A stretch of DNA of 64,000 bases from Begonia masoniana. Its lineage: Eukaryota > Streptophyta > Magnoliopsida > Cucurbitales > Begoniaceae. Both the position numbers and the translations under genes were made by a program. Position 1 is the first letter of the stretch. Every line of letters starts with the position of its first letter. The notes below the pieces were generated by a model that saw only the letters and a list, made by a program, of their open reading frames with translations, ran no database searches and was not told where the DNA came from. The DNA lies in contig CM039502.1 in assembly GCA_022432975.1 (NCBI GenBank), positions 9,157,151 through 9,221,150 on the forward strand, written 5' to 3'. This document shows, piece after piece, positions 22,919-33,533 of this stretch.

Positions 22919-25410
22919 ATGAGAAGATTCTGCGCGGCTTTTTCAACTCTGTTCTCTTCTACACCCATTGGAATTTTCCGCCCCACTAGGTTTTCCTCTG
23001 CCTCACTAACTTTTCCCTCTTCATCATTTTCTTTACTTTGATCTTATTTCTGTTATTTGGAACGCAAATGTGGTCAAGAGTCTGCCTCTTAGTTTTGGTT
23101 TGTATGCGTGACCTCCTCGTCTTTTCAATTTGATTGGTCGGACAAGAAATTCATTACTTGGTTATATGAGATTTAGTTTGACTTCTGTTTGTACTTGCTC
23201 TATACAATGTAGTTTCTCTGGCTTGACGGATTTTTATTTTCTTTTCTGTAAATTTCCCTTGTTCTTTGAGTTACTTAAAACTATGATTGTTCTCTGAATT
23301 TAGGAATCAACTTCCATTTTCTCGGACACTCTTTATCTGTGGGGCAAAATTTGGTAAGCTTTTCTTTTCGTGACCCCTTTTGTGGAGCCACCCCATGTAA
23401 AAGAACCAGGCTAACCAAGTACACTTTGATATTGTGGTGTAGCTGATTCTGAGACAGATGGATCTTTCGGCTTACAATTGGTATCTCCAACCCTCTTAGC
23501 TGCAGAAAAAGAAAAGGCCAAGGCTGTTTTGACCTCGTTCTTAAAGAGACAAAGTCTGAGCAATGCACTGGCTGCCAAAACAATTAAAAAGTCTGATCTT
23601 TTCATCAACCACCTTGTCTCAAAGCTTCATTCTGTTCACAAGTCTCGATATCTAGAAGGTTCGAATTTTGTTTCTATGGGTACTCTAGCTAAAATAACTA
23701 ATGTTAATGTAGTTTTTCAAATTAAAATAAAAAAAGGTTAAGTGCAATTTAGCTAACGGTTAGGGTAATTTACTCATTAGACCTTAAACTAATTTTTGAA
23801 CAAATTGAATCTCAATCTTTCAACTATCAATAATTTGAATTCAATCATCAATTTATCTATTAAAGTCAACACATGTATACCATGTTTTCTATCTAATATG
23901 GTGTTGTAATATTATTTCGAACTCTATTGTGCGACTAATAGAGTTCAAAATCACCATATAGTACATTGATAGAGTTCAAAATCAAGTTAAAACATTTAAT
24001 TAAATGAAATATGAAATTGATGATAGTTGTAAGGTGGAGGTTCAATTTGTTCAAAAAAATAGTTGAACATCTAATCTATAAATGAGTTCAAACGTTAATT
24101 TCACATTATCAAAAAATAGATGTCTAATAAATTACTTTTATCTTTGCAGGAAGTGAGTTGAGGAGTGGAGGTTCAATTTGTTCAAAAAAATAGTTGAACA
24201 TTTAATCTGTAAATGAGTTCAAACGTTAGGATTTAAATTTCACATTACCCAAAAATAGATGTCTAATAAATTACTGTTTATCTTTGCAGGAAAAGAGTCG
24301 ACAACCCTTGATATTGGAGATGCTCTTAATCCTTACCTTGAATCTCTCCTTAAGGAATATGGAAAAGTTTTTGTAAATGTGGTGGAAAGCTTTCCAAATC
24401 CACCAACCGAAGAAAAACCAACTTTAACTGTTGCAGTGCCGGCTTCCCTTCCGGTGTCCCATTCAACCATTGCTAATAAGAAGCGGAGAGTAATGTCTCG
24501 AGTAAGTGAGATAGGTCCAGCAGGAAAGCTCAGCCCTCCCATCCTCTATCTCATAGAGCTAGGAATGGATCTCGAACAGATTAAAAAAATTACTCGCAGG
24601 TGCCCATATTTTGCTTATTATAGTTTGGAAGGTAAAATAAAGCCTTTGGTTGAGTTTTTTCTTGAACTAGGAGTACTCAATTCACATATTCCTACCATCT
24701 TCAACAAAGCGCCTCAATTATGTGGGCTTAGGCTGTCTGAATATTTGATCCCTACAATGGAATATCTGGAATCTCGCGGTATAGATAAGAAGCGATGGGC
24801 AAAATTGATATATCGCTTTCCACAGATTCTCACTATTAGCAGACAAAAAGTGGAAGCAAATTTAGAGTTTCTCATTGAGATTGGACTGTCAGAGGAGAAG
24901 ATAAGTAATATCATAAATCGATCCCCCCAGATTATAGGTTATAGCGTGGAGGACAACTTACGACCTAGTGCTCAGTATTTTTGTTCTTTGGGAGTCGATG
25001 TGGCTATTCTTCTTTACCAATCTCCCCAAACTTTTGGATTGAGTATTAAGGCGAAGTTGATTCCCGTGACCAATTTTTTCTTGGAGAGAGGTTATAGTAT
25101 GGAAGATGTTGGGACCATGATTTCGAGATTTGGAGCTCTTTGTACTTTCAGCTTAGTAGAAAACTTGATGCCAAAGTGGGATTTTTTTTTAACCATGGAT
25201 TACTCCGCATCAGAATTGGTTAAATTTCCCCAGTTTTTTGGTTACAGGTTGGATGGAAGAATTAAACCAAGGTATGCTATTATGAAAGAGAGTGGTGTAA
25301 AGTTGTTTCTAAGCCAAATGTTAACAACGTCCAGTGAGGATTTCGAGGAAATTTTGAAGAGGAAGGTGGAGAAAATGCTTTCAACAAATGATCGAAGTGA
25401 ATTGCATTGA
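22919..25410 (+). CDS. mTERF-family organelle protein, copy 2 (485 aa)
   Basis: Exons 22919-22989, 23304-23353, 23443-23658, 24290-25410 have the same sizes and phases as copy 1 (1458 nt in all). The protein differs from copy 1 at scattered positions in the last exon (for example INRSPQIIGYS vs INRFPQIISYS) and in exon 1 (MRRFCAAFSTLF vs MRRFGSVLSTLF). Repeats of mTERF type fill residues ~140-470. The start is set by homology with copy 1 and by the short transit-peptide-like exon 1. Both copies look intact, so both could be expressed; role in organelle gene expression is inferred from the family. The 5' flank differs by the MITE at 21835-22682. Confidence 0.88.
24035..24290 (+). repeat. Tandem duplication containing the intron 3 splice acceptor (copy 2)
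   Basis: Same arrangement as at 15489-15744: two copies of the GGAGGTTCAATTTG..TTTGCAGGAA block, giving acceptors at about 24147-24149 and 24287-24289. The preceding MITE-like sequence (about 23753-24125) is also shared. The duplication is therefore older than the A/B segmental duplication. Confidence 0.88.
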
Positions 25411-25737
25411 TGGAGGCTCAGAAATGGAAGACGAGAAAGCAACTTCTAGCTGGGAAAGACGCAAGTGAATGGCAGAGATGAAGTGAAAGAAAATATAGAA
25501 GAAGTGCCTGCCAGGGTGAATAGCAGTAGATTTCAGACAGCATCAAAGATATTGTTGTGAACCTTTGTCATATAGGCACGTGTTCTGATCGAGAAACAAA
25601 TATTCGGTGATTGGATTTGTCGGTTTTCGATGAAAAAGATGGTATGTATGAACCTTTGTCAGCATTCATCGGTTGCTAAATATACAATTGAGTTTCTCCT
25701 TGGGGATCCTTTTCCGACCATAGTTTTGCAAAAATGA

Positions 25738-26204
25738 AAGTGCATGCTCGTTTTAGATGATGTATCTGTGGATAATCTGGCAACTTTCAATATTTATACC
25801 AAAGGTAATGGTTTGATTGCCTTGTTTGATCGCATATTGACCATCTTGGACTATTCGACTTCCGTTATGTTGGGCCAACTTGTTTAGCGTCGTATTGTGC
25901 AAAACTATTCTTTGGAGAGAAAACACATGTATATGGTCGTGTTTCATTGCTTATTGAGCATCTCGGTCTATTTGAATGTTGGGTTTGGCCGACTTGTTTT
26001 TTCTCAAATTTTGCAAACTTGTTTCGCTGAGATAAGATGCCCGAATTATCAAACTCCAGCTGTTCCAATTTCGGTCTCTGCAGAGAGAAACCCCGCTGTT
26101 ATGCATTCCTTAAGGTCTGTTAATGGAAGACATTTGTGCTTTGCTTCCAGCTTCGACGCACTGGTTGCTGGCTCGCACAAAGAGGATGGGGAGATGTGGG
26201 GAAG
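25738..26204. other. Unrecognised sequence up to hAT element 2, possibly remnants of exons
   Basis: An open stretch at about 25897-26204 (+) reads into the hAT insertion, and at the other side (31994-32090) the sequence continues with a Glu/Asp-rich open stretch that ends near a possible GT donor (TCAGGTAAAC). Joined across the insertion they may have been one exon, but the protein is not one I recognise and frames do not obviously agree. No function is proposed. Confidence 0.3.
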
Positions 26205-26633
26205 TAGGGGTGGGCACGGTCCGGTCCGGTCCGGTTCCCGATTGGAACCGGACCAGACCCGGTTCCTCCCGAATAATATTTTAATTTTTTAATTTTTTTA
26301 ATTTTTTTTTTTAATTGCATGGTGAAATAAACTATGCATATATAATTTTTTTAACTTGGTTTTTCCAAGAAAGGGGAAAAAACAAAAACATAACAATGTA
26401 AACATCCGTGAATGAACTTAAAACAATAGAAAACACAAACAAAAAAGTACTATCTTCCGAATGAATAGTTACTAACACCTCCGTGCAAGAAAGAGCTAGC
26501 ATTAACAATCCAATTAACTAATAAAGAATAAAGAGCCCAGAAACATAAGAAATAAACATAATAGAGCAATAAAAAAAACACTACAAGAAACCACTTGAAC
26601 AAACAAAAATCCCAGCAAAGATAACAAAACAAC

Positions 26634-27570
26634 TAAATTCAAGTTATCAAACTATCCAACTAAATTCAAGTTATCAAACTATCCAACTAAATTCAAGTTA
26701 TCAAACTATCCAACTAAATTCAAGTTATCAAACTATCCAACTAAATTCAAGTTATCAAACTATCCAACTAAATTCAAGTTATCAAACTATCCAACTAAAT
26801 TCAAGTTATCAAACTATCCAACTAAATTCAAGTTATCAAACTATCCAACTAAATTCAAGTTATCAAACTATCCAACTAAATTCAAGTTATCAAACTATCC
26901 AACTAAATTCAAGTTATCAAACTATCCAACTAAATCCAACAATCCAATTAAATCAAACTATCCAACTAAATTCAAGTTATCAAACTATCCAACTAAATTC
27001 AAGTTATCAAACTATCCAACTAAATTCAAGTTATCAAACTATCCAACTAAATTCAAGTTATCAAACTATCCAACTAAATCCAACAATCCAATTAAATCAA
27101 ACTATCCAACTAAATTCAAGTTATCAAACTATCCAACTAAATTCAAGTTATCAAACTATCCAACTAAATCCAACAATCCAATTAAATCAAACTATCCAAC
27201 TAAATCCAACAATCCAATTAAATCAAACTATCCAACTAAATCCAACAATCCAATTAAATCAAACTATCCAACTAAATCCAACAATCCAATTAAATCAAAC
27301 TATCCAACTAAATCCAACAATCCAATTAAATCAAACTATCCAACTAAATCCAACAATCCAATTAAATCAAACTATCCAACTAAATTCAAGTTATCAAACT
27401 ATCCAACTAAATCCAACAATCCAATTAAATCAAACTATCCAACTAAATCCAACAATCCAATTAAATCAAACATTCCAATTAAAACAAACTATCCAACTAA
27501 ATTCAAGAATCCAACAATCCAATTAAATCAAACTATCCAACTAAATTCAAGTTATCAAACTATCCAACAA
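26634..27570. repeat. Composite minisatellite with 27-bp and 36-bp units
   Basis: The shared core CCAACTAAAT is followed either by TCAAGTTATCAAACTAT (27-bp unit) or by CCAACAATCC plus AATTAAATCAAACTAT (36-bp unit). The left part is nearly pure 27-bp units. The right part is mainly 36-bp units with mixed stretches between, so the two unit types spread as blocks. It lies 3' of the transposase stop within hAT element 2. Confidence 0.95.
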
Positions 27571-27619
27571 TCCAATTAAACAGTGAATTAAAAAGTACAT
27601 ATCAATCACTAGGTCCATA

Positions 27620-29718
27620 TCAAGTCTTTGATGACTGGTCATCTTCTTCAAAATTTTCAACGAAAGCCGAATCTGCGAAAAAAAAAAACATTAGTTAATA
27701 ATTAGAGATAAAGATGTAAAATAACTAAATATTTGAATACTCGAACCTTCATCTGTAGTTGTCATGGTACTATCTTCCGAATCTTCATCAATAATTTGAG
27801 GAACTTTAAAAGGGTTAAATGTTTTTAACCAACTTTGAGAGCATATAAGAGCTTCAACACTTTGAGGAGATAAAGAACTACGAAAGGCATCAAGAACTCG
27901 ACCACCACAACTAAAAGCAGATTCAGAAGCTACTGTAGAAATTGGAATTACCAATATATCTTTTGCAATTTGACTCAAAATTGGATATTTAACGGAGTTC
28001 ATCTTCCACCAAAACAATAAGTCAGAATTGTCTGAAAAATTCTCCAATTTTTCAGACAAATATTGATCAATCTCTGACATATTAGTCTCGTCGTTGCTCT
28101 CCAAAGAATTTCCAGACCCATAAAACATCGAGTACACTGCACTTGAACGAATTGGCATTGAAGAACTCGTTGACTTGGGAGACTTTCGTCGAATATTGCT
28201 GCTACTTGGAGTCTGATCTTCATTGGTATCACCTTTATATTCAACATACAATTTTTCAATTACATCTTCTACATACTTTAAATATCCTGCTGCTCTTTCA
28301 CTGTCAAATAAAATGGTTAAACAATGCCGTAAAAATCTAGTTTTGTGGCTTGGATCAAGAATGGCAGCAACATATATAAACATGTTTATTTTATCAAAAG
28401 AACCTCAATATTTGTCAAACTTCTTTTGCATCTCAAATGTCATTCTTCGTAGAGACATGTTATTGCCATTAGCATGTGTCTGAATAGCAATCTTCAAATT
28501 ACACACTTCACCTATGCACGTATTTGCAGTAATATGCAGAGACGCAAAAACATGAATTGTCATAGAATGAAATGTCTCTAAAAATTTCATGTATTCACGA
28601 ATGCATGACCAATCTTCAGTTGTGGGTGGACCTTCTCCTCCCATTTCATGCAAAAAAGAACCATCATTCTCTGTTAATTTTTCGAAGGCTTTTTCATACT
28701 TCTCAGCGCTAGTCAACATCAAATACGTGGAGTTCCAACGTGTAGGAACGTCAAGCGACAAATTACTTTTGCAAGTAATTTTAACCGCATCAACACAAGC
28801 TTTGAAATGTTGCAATCTTCCCGGAGAAGACCTTACATATTTGACAACTTTGCGTACCCTCGATATGGACTCATTATGTTCTTTTAGACCATCTGAAACA
28901 ATCAAATTTAAAACATGTGCAAAACACCTCACGTGCATATGATCACCATTTAAGATTAACCCCTTCCAATTTCGAACTGTCTTCGTTAGATGAGAAATAG
29001 CAACGTCGTTGGAAGACGCATTGTCAACAGTTACAGTTGTAACTTTTTCAATCTCCCAATCAAGTAGACATTTTTCAACTGACTTACCAATAGATTCACC
29101 TTTGTGGTTCGGAATTAAACAAAAGTTCATTATCTTCTTGTGCACAATCCAATTTTCATCAATATAATGACATGTTAGTACCATGTAATTCAAATTCTGA
29201 ATTGATGTCCATGTGTCGGTGGTCAAATATACCCTTTGTGATGTTGAACAAAAATAGTTCTTCAACTTGGTTTTTTCTTGCAGAAAAATCTTTCGAATAT
29301 CTCGTGCAACTGTTCTTCTAGATGACATAATAAATTTAGAATTTAAACACAGACAAAAAGTTCTAAAACTAATTCCTTCAACCACTTTAATTGGTAATTC
29401 ATCCAATATAATCATCTTTGCGAGCATTTCTCGCGCAACCATTACTGTAAATATGGGTACATCATCAGAAATCTTGCTCGCAGGAGGTCTAAATGTCAAA
29501 GTTGATTGCTTAGTGTCTAAATTCTGTGGACACATTTTGCATACTTTAATATGCTTTAGCAAACTAGAAGTCCCATTTTTTGTCGGGTGTGCAGCGTAAA
29601 GTTGTCCACAATAATTACACTTTGCTGAATCAGTGTTTGATACCCTTTTGTAGTGAATCCAAACATTAGACTTAATTCTTTTCGATTGAGCCTGCGAATT
29701 TTCACCAACACTATCCAT
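27620..29718 (-). pseudogene. hAT transposase, complete except for one nonsense codon
   Basis: From the ATG at 29716-29718 (MDSVGENSQ..) one frame runs through a BED zinc finger (C-x2-C..H-x5-C), the RNase-H-like core (LTTDTWTS, VTVDNASSND), the RCFAHVLNLIV and RWNSTYLM motifs and the dimerisation domain (STVASESAFSCGGRVLDAFRSSLSPQ). The only break is TGA at 28405-28407, where hAT element 1 has TGG (KYWGS context), so a Trp codon became a stop. A 3' intron (donor at 27746, acceptor near 27673) joins a short last exon 27620-27672. Plant ZBED/hAT transposases of this type cut and paste hAT elements; this copy would give a truncated product unless the stop is read through. Confidence 0.9.
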
Positions 29719-30368
29719 CCTACCATAATGCAACAACATATTTTCAACAATCATCATTCAACAATCAACGTTACAATCCATTCAACAATCAACATCACAA
29801 TCTAACAATCCAATGTAATATATGAAGCTAAATTTATCAACATACACACTAGTGACCTCTGACTACACAGTAAATTCAAATTGCAGCAAATACAAAATAC
29901 AAAATTCAAAAGGACAGAGGGCATCGGCGAGAAATTCATACCTTCAGGATTCAGTGGTTTCTGCTCTTCTGTTTTCTTCACTAGTCAGACTCCAATGTCA
30001 AAATAAAATAGTAAATACCTATTGGAGATAAATAACAGCATATATCAAATTGAAGACTTATGTGAAATACAGCAAAGGTGATACAAAACTGAACAGGACA
30101 GAGGGCGAGAAAATTGAAGACTTACCGAGACAGAGAGCACTGAGACGGGAGTCGGGACTACTCTGAACTGAATCTGAAATCTTTCAAGAGATTCAAGAGA
30201 GAGACGGGAGGCGGGAACTACGAACTGGAAGGGCTGATTACTGAAGCCGCGACAGAGAGCACTAAGCAGAGTCACCACTCCAAGTCTCCAGATTCGACTT
30301 GAAGACCGGAGACATATTCGACTTTTAGGGCTCCTGCACTTGAAGACTTGAAGTAGAGACTGGAGTCG
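29562..30368. repeat. Segment duplicated within hAT element 2, copy 1
   Basis: It contains the first part of the transposase coding sequence and its upstream region. It is repeated in the same orientation at 30917-31742 with many single-base indels. The two copies are separated by the 7-bp array. Confidence 0.9.
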
Positions 30369-30413
30369 GGAAGGTCAGACAGATTCGACTTTCGGACGGA
30401 GACGGTAGTCGGG

Positions 30414-30916
30414 AGTCGCCAGTCGCCAGTCGCCAGTCGCCAGTCGCCAGTCGCCAGTCGCCAGTCGCCAGTCGCCAGTCGCCAGTCGCCAGTCGCCAGT
30501 CGCCAGTCGCCAGTCGCCAGTCGCCAGTCGCCAGTCGCCAGTCGCCAGTCGCCAGTCGCCAGTCGCCAGTCGCCAGTCGCCAGTCGCCAGTCGCCAGTCG
30601 CCAGTCGCCAGTCGCCAGTCGCCAGTCGCCAGTCGCCAGTCGCCAGTCGCCAGTCGCCAGTCGCCAGTCGCCAGTCGCCAGTCGCCAGTCGCCAGTCGCC
30701 AGTCGCCAGTCGCCAGTCGCCAGTCGCCAGTCGCCAGTCGCCAGTCGCCAGTCGCCAGTCGCCAGTCGCCAGTCGCCAGTCGCCAGTCGCCAGTCGCCAG
30801 TCGCCAGTCGCCAGTCGCCAGTCGCCAGTCGCCAGTCGCCAGTCGCCAGTCGCCAGTCGCCAGTCGCCAGTCGCCAGTCGCCAGTCGCCAGTCGCCAGTC
30901 GCCAGTCGCCAGTCGC
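30414..30916. repeat. 7-bp tandem array (CAGTCGC), about 72 perfect copies
   Basis: The run is uninterrupted for about 503 bp. Both copies of the flanking duplication end in a GAGTCG sequence, of which the array unit is a variant, so slippage at the duplication joint is a plausible origin. On the minus strand all three frames stay open and give ATGDWRL repeats; these are not real proteins. The 7-bp unit is G+C-rich and CpG-containing, unlike its surroundings. Confidence 0.97.
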
Positions 30917-31742
30917 AACTAGAAGTCCCATTTTTTGTCGGGTGTGCAGCGTAAAGTGTCCACAATAATTACACTTTGCTGAATCAGTGTTTGATACCCT
31001 TTGTAGTGAATCCAAACATTAGACTTAATTCTTTTCGATTGAGCCTGCGAATTTTCACCAACAACTATCCATCCTACCATAATGCAACAACATATTTTCA
31101 ACAATATCATCTCAACAATCAACGTTACAATCCATTCAAACAATCAACATCACAATCTAACAATCCAATGTAATATATGAAGCTAAATTTATCAACATAC
31201 ACACTAGTGACCTCTGACTACACAGTAAATTCAAATTGCAGCAAATACAAAATACCAAAATTCAAAAGGACAGAGGGCATCGGCGAGAAATTCATACCTT
31301 CAGGATTCAGTGGTTTTCTGCTCTTGTTTTCTTCACTAGTCTATGTCTGTCTTCACTAGTCAGACTCAATGTCAAACTAAAAATAGTAAATACCTATTGG
31401 AGCTAAATAACAGCAATATATCAAATGACGACTTATGTGAAATACAGCAAAGGTGATCCAAAACTGAACAGGACAGAGGCTGAGAAATGAAGACTTACCG
31501 AGACAGGGAGAGCACTGAGAGCGGAGTCGGGACTACTCTGAACTGAATCTGAAATCTTTCAAGAGATTCAAGAGAGAGACGGGAGGCGGGAACTACGAAC
31601 TGGAAGGGCTGATTATGAAGCCGCGGACAGAGAGCACTAAGCAGAGTCACCACTCCAAGTCTCCAGATTCGACTTGAAGACCGGAGACATATTCGACTTT
31701 AGGGCTCCTGCACTTGAAGACTTGAAGTAGAGACTGGAGTCG
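30917..31742. repeat. Segment duplicated within hAT element 2, copy 2
   Basis: Second copy of 29562-30368. The duplicated transposase start is frameshifted by small indels (for example near 30957 and 31063), so it cannot encode the protein. It places a second copy of the putative promoter and leader next to the element's 5' end. Confidence 0.9.
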
Positions 31743-31993
31743 CCTCGCCTCTCCAGTTGGGAAAAATGAAAATTGCTGAAATGAAAAAAAAAATTTAGTA
31801 TAGGTTGTATTGTACTCGGTAGTACCGCGGTTCCCGGTCCTGTGAGCAACAGAACCGGGACCGTGGACCGCGGTTCCGGTTCCATGTATGTGGGAACCGG
31901 AACCGGTTGAAATGCTCAAATACCCGCCCAAAGAACCGGACCGAACCGGCGGTCCAATCCGGTCCACCGGTTCTGCCCACCCCTATGGGGAAG

Positions 31994-32694
31994 TAGCTGG
32001 TAACCAGGAAGAAGATGAATTTGGAGACCTCAAATCCTCCAAATGGACTTCCTCCTTTCAAGGCGACATGTCGGAGTTAAGATCTTCAGGTAAACTTGTT
32101 AAGAGAGAGATCTCGAACACGTGGCACGTGAGTGACTATTATGTACAAAAAAAAATAGTTTATGATGTTCTATGGCACCTTCAAGGTTTTAAATAGACGT
32201 TACCCTATAAATGTAATAAAATAAATGAACGAATGAAAATTCTATATAAAAAAAAAAAGACGACAATCCGTAAATTCAATCTGTCACGAGTCAAAAAGAA
32301 TGACTCTAAAAATCACTCAATTGCATGTCACCACTATCATAATCTAACATTGGGTTCGTACAAATAGGACGATCGGAGGTCTAATAAACAATGGAACTCA
32401 ACTTTGCCAGAAAAATAACCTGAAAATCCATCTGAAAAATATAACAATTGAAGTCTCATGCATGTATAAAATAAATATGTAAAATTTATATACATATAGT
32501 ATAAAAACGAACATGTTATTAAATAGAACATGTCGTATTTATACGTGATAATTCACACAGTAAAGTTTTTAAAAACCGTGATACAATTCAACGTGTGAAG
32601 GTTCTAGATGATGTCCAGCCCGATATCTGAGTTTTCATTGAAAAAAACGGTGAATTTAGTATTATTCGATATTTATACAGGATCATTTATTTAT
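31994..32694. other. Unannotated spacer downstream of hAT element 2
   Basis: The start (31994-32090) may be a remnant exon continuing the sequence interrupted by the hAT. The rest is AT-rich with short ORFs only. No RNA gene or repeat recognised. Confidence 0.4.
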
Positions 32695-33095
32695 TGTTTA
32701 TACCAAACAATATTTGATTTATTTGAAAACTTTTCCACACATTTAACCTATCATGAGTAGATAATAGAAAATTTTCGTAATTTGTTAAAACTTGTATGAT
32801 TTATTATAATATTTTTAAAAAATACTAAAATAAAATTACAATAAATCGTAAATGTGTTAAAAAATCACGAAATTTCCAGATTATCTTCTCATTAAGTAAT
32901 GAACATGTGGTAAAAATTTCAACTGAATCTAAGATTGTTTGGTAGTTTTTTCAATGAGAGTTTAATGAAATTGTTGATAGAAGGATCAAAACTGATAACA
33001 AAATCAAAGTACAGGGTTCGGTTTGCCGGTTTTTTTAGTACAGGGGCCGAATTGAAAAAACGTGTATAGTACAAGATTCAAATCGATAATTTCCC
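32695..33095. mobile_element. 3' fragment of the Mutator-type MITE
   Basis: It matches the right half of the element at 21835-22682, including the terminal GTACAGGGGCCGAATTG block and the TTTCCC end. The left half is missing. It lies immediately upstream of the cytochrome c1 gene leader. Confidence 0.8.
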
Positions 33096-33533
33096 TAATT
33101 TATTATAAATTATTTAATTAATTAATTTGCAATTTATTAATACAAGGAAATGAATTAGGATCCAATGAGTTGATAGCCCAGCGAGGCCCGGCATTTGTAC
33201 GGAGCGAGACGATAGGAAGGGGTGGTAGAGTATTCTCTCTTCTTCTCCGATTCGATCTTTCTTCCGCGCTGCTCCGCTTTGACCATTCCTCCTTCACCCC
33301 TTTTGTGAGTTCTCTCTTTCCTCATCTTCCTGGATCGATTCGTTGTAATTTTTAGGGTTTTTCCCTATATTATTCTGTGCTTTATTCTCACTTGTCGCAG
33401 CTTAATCTTCGTGAGCCGTTCTCTCAGATGACAGGGTTTTTGCTGGGGGAGATTTTTGTTGATTGGTTTTCTCCGAAAATGAGGTCGTGTTAAATTTAAT
33501 TATTGAACTTATTTAACAGATATATTCACTGAA

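Larger units (their letters stand above)
18800..25737. repeat. Tandem segmental duplication, unit B
   Basis: This is the partner of unit A (6045-17175). It lacks the hAT and the foldback element, but has a Mutator-type MITE upstream of mTERF copy 2 and an unshared block of about 2.3 kb (19214-21534). The match ends near 25737, where copy 2 diverges after GTTTTGCAAAA. Edges are approximate. Confidence 0.85.
26205..31985 (-). mobile_element. hAT element 2 (5781 bp) with perfect 8-bp target duplication
   Basis: Termini TAGGGGTGGGCA and its complement, flanked by TGGGGAAG at 26197-26204 and 31986-31993. Subterminal GGTCCGGTCCGG / CCGGTTCCGG motifs are dense at both ends. It carries a nearly intact transposase (minus strand), a 27/36-bp minisatellite on its 3' side, and an internal duplication with a 7-bp array on its 5' side. 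AT-rich parts at 26290-26630 and 31100-31300 hold no other gene. Confidence 0.94.

Noticed and set aside
25740..25810. Possible NBS-LRR exon (a short LVLDDV-like reading)
   Set aside because: Only six residues resemble the kinase-2 motif; no P-loop, GLPL or LRR nearby.
26634..27570. CRISPR-like or centromeric satellite array
   Set aside because: Short 27/36-bp units without spacers, confined to a hAT element of known borders; too small and local for a centromere.
30272..31015. ATGDWRL-repeat ORFs in three frames
   Set aside because: Readings of the 7-bp array; all three frames stay open because 7 is not a multiple of 3.
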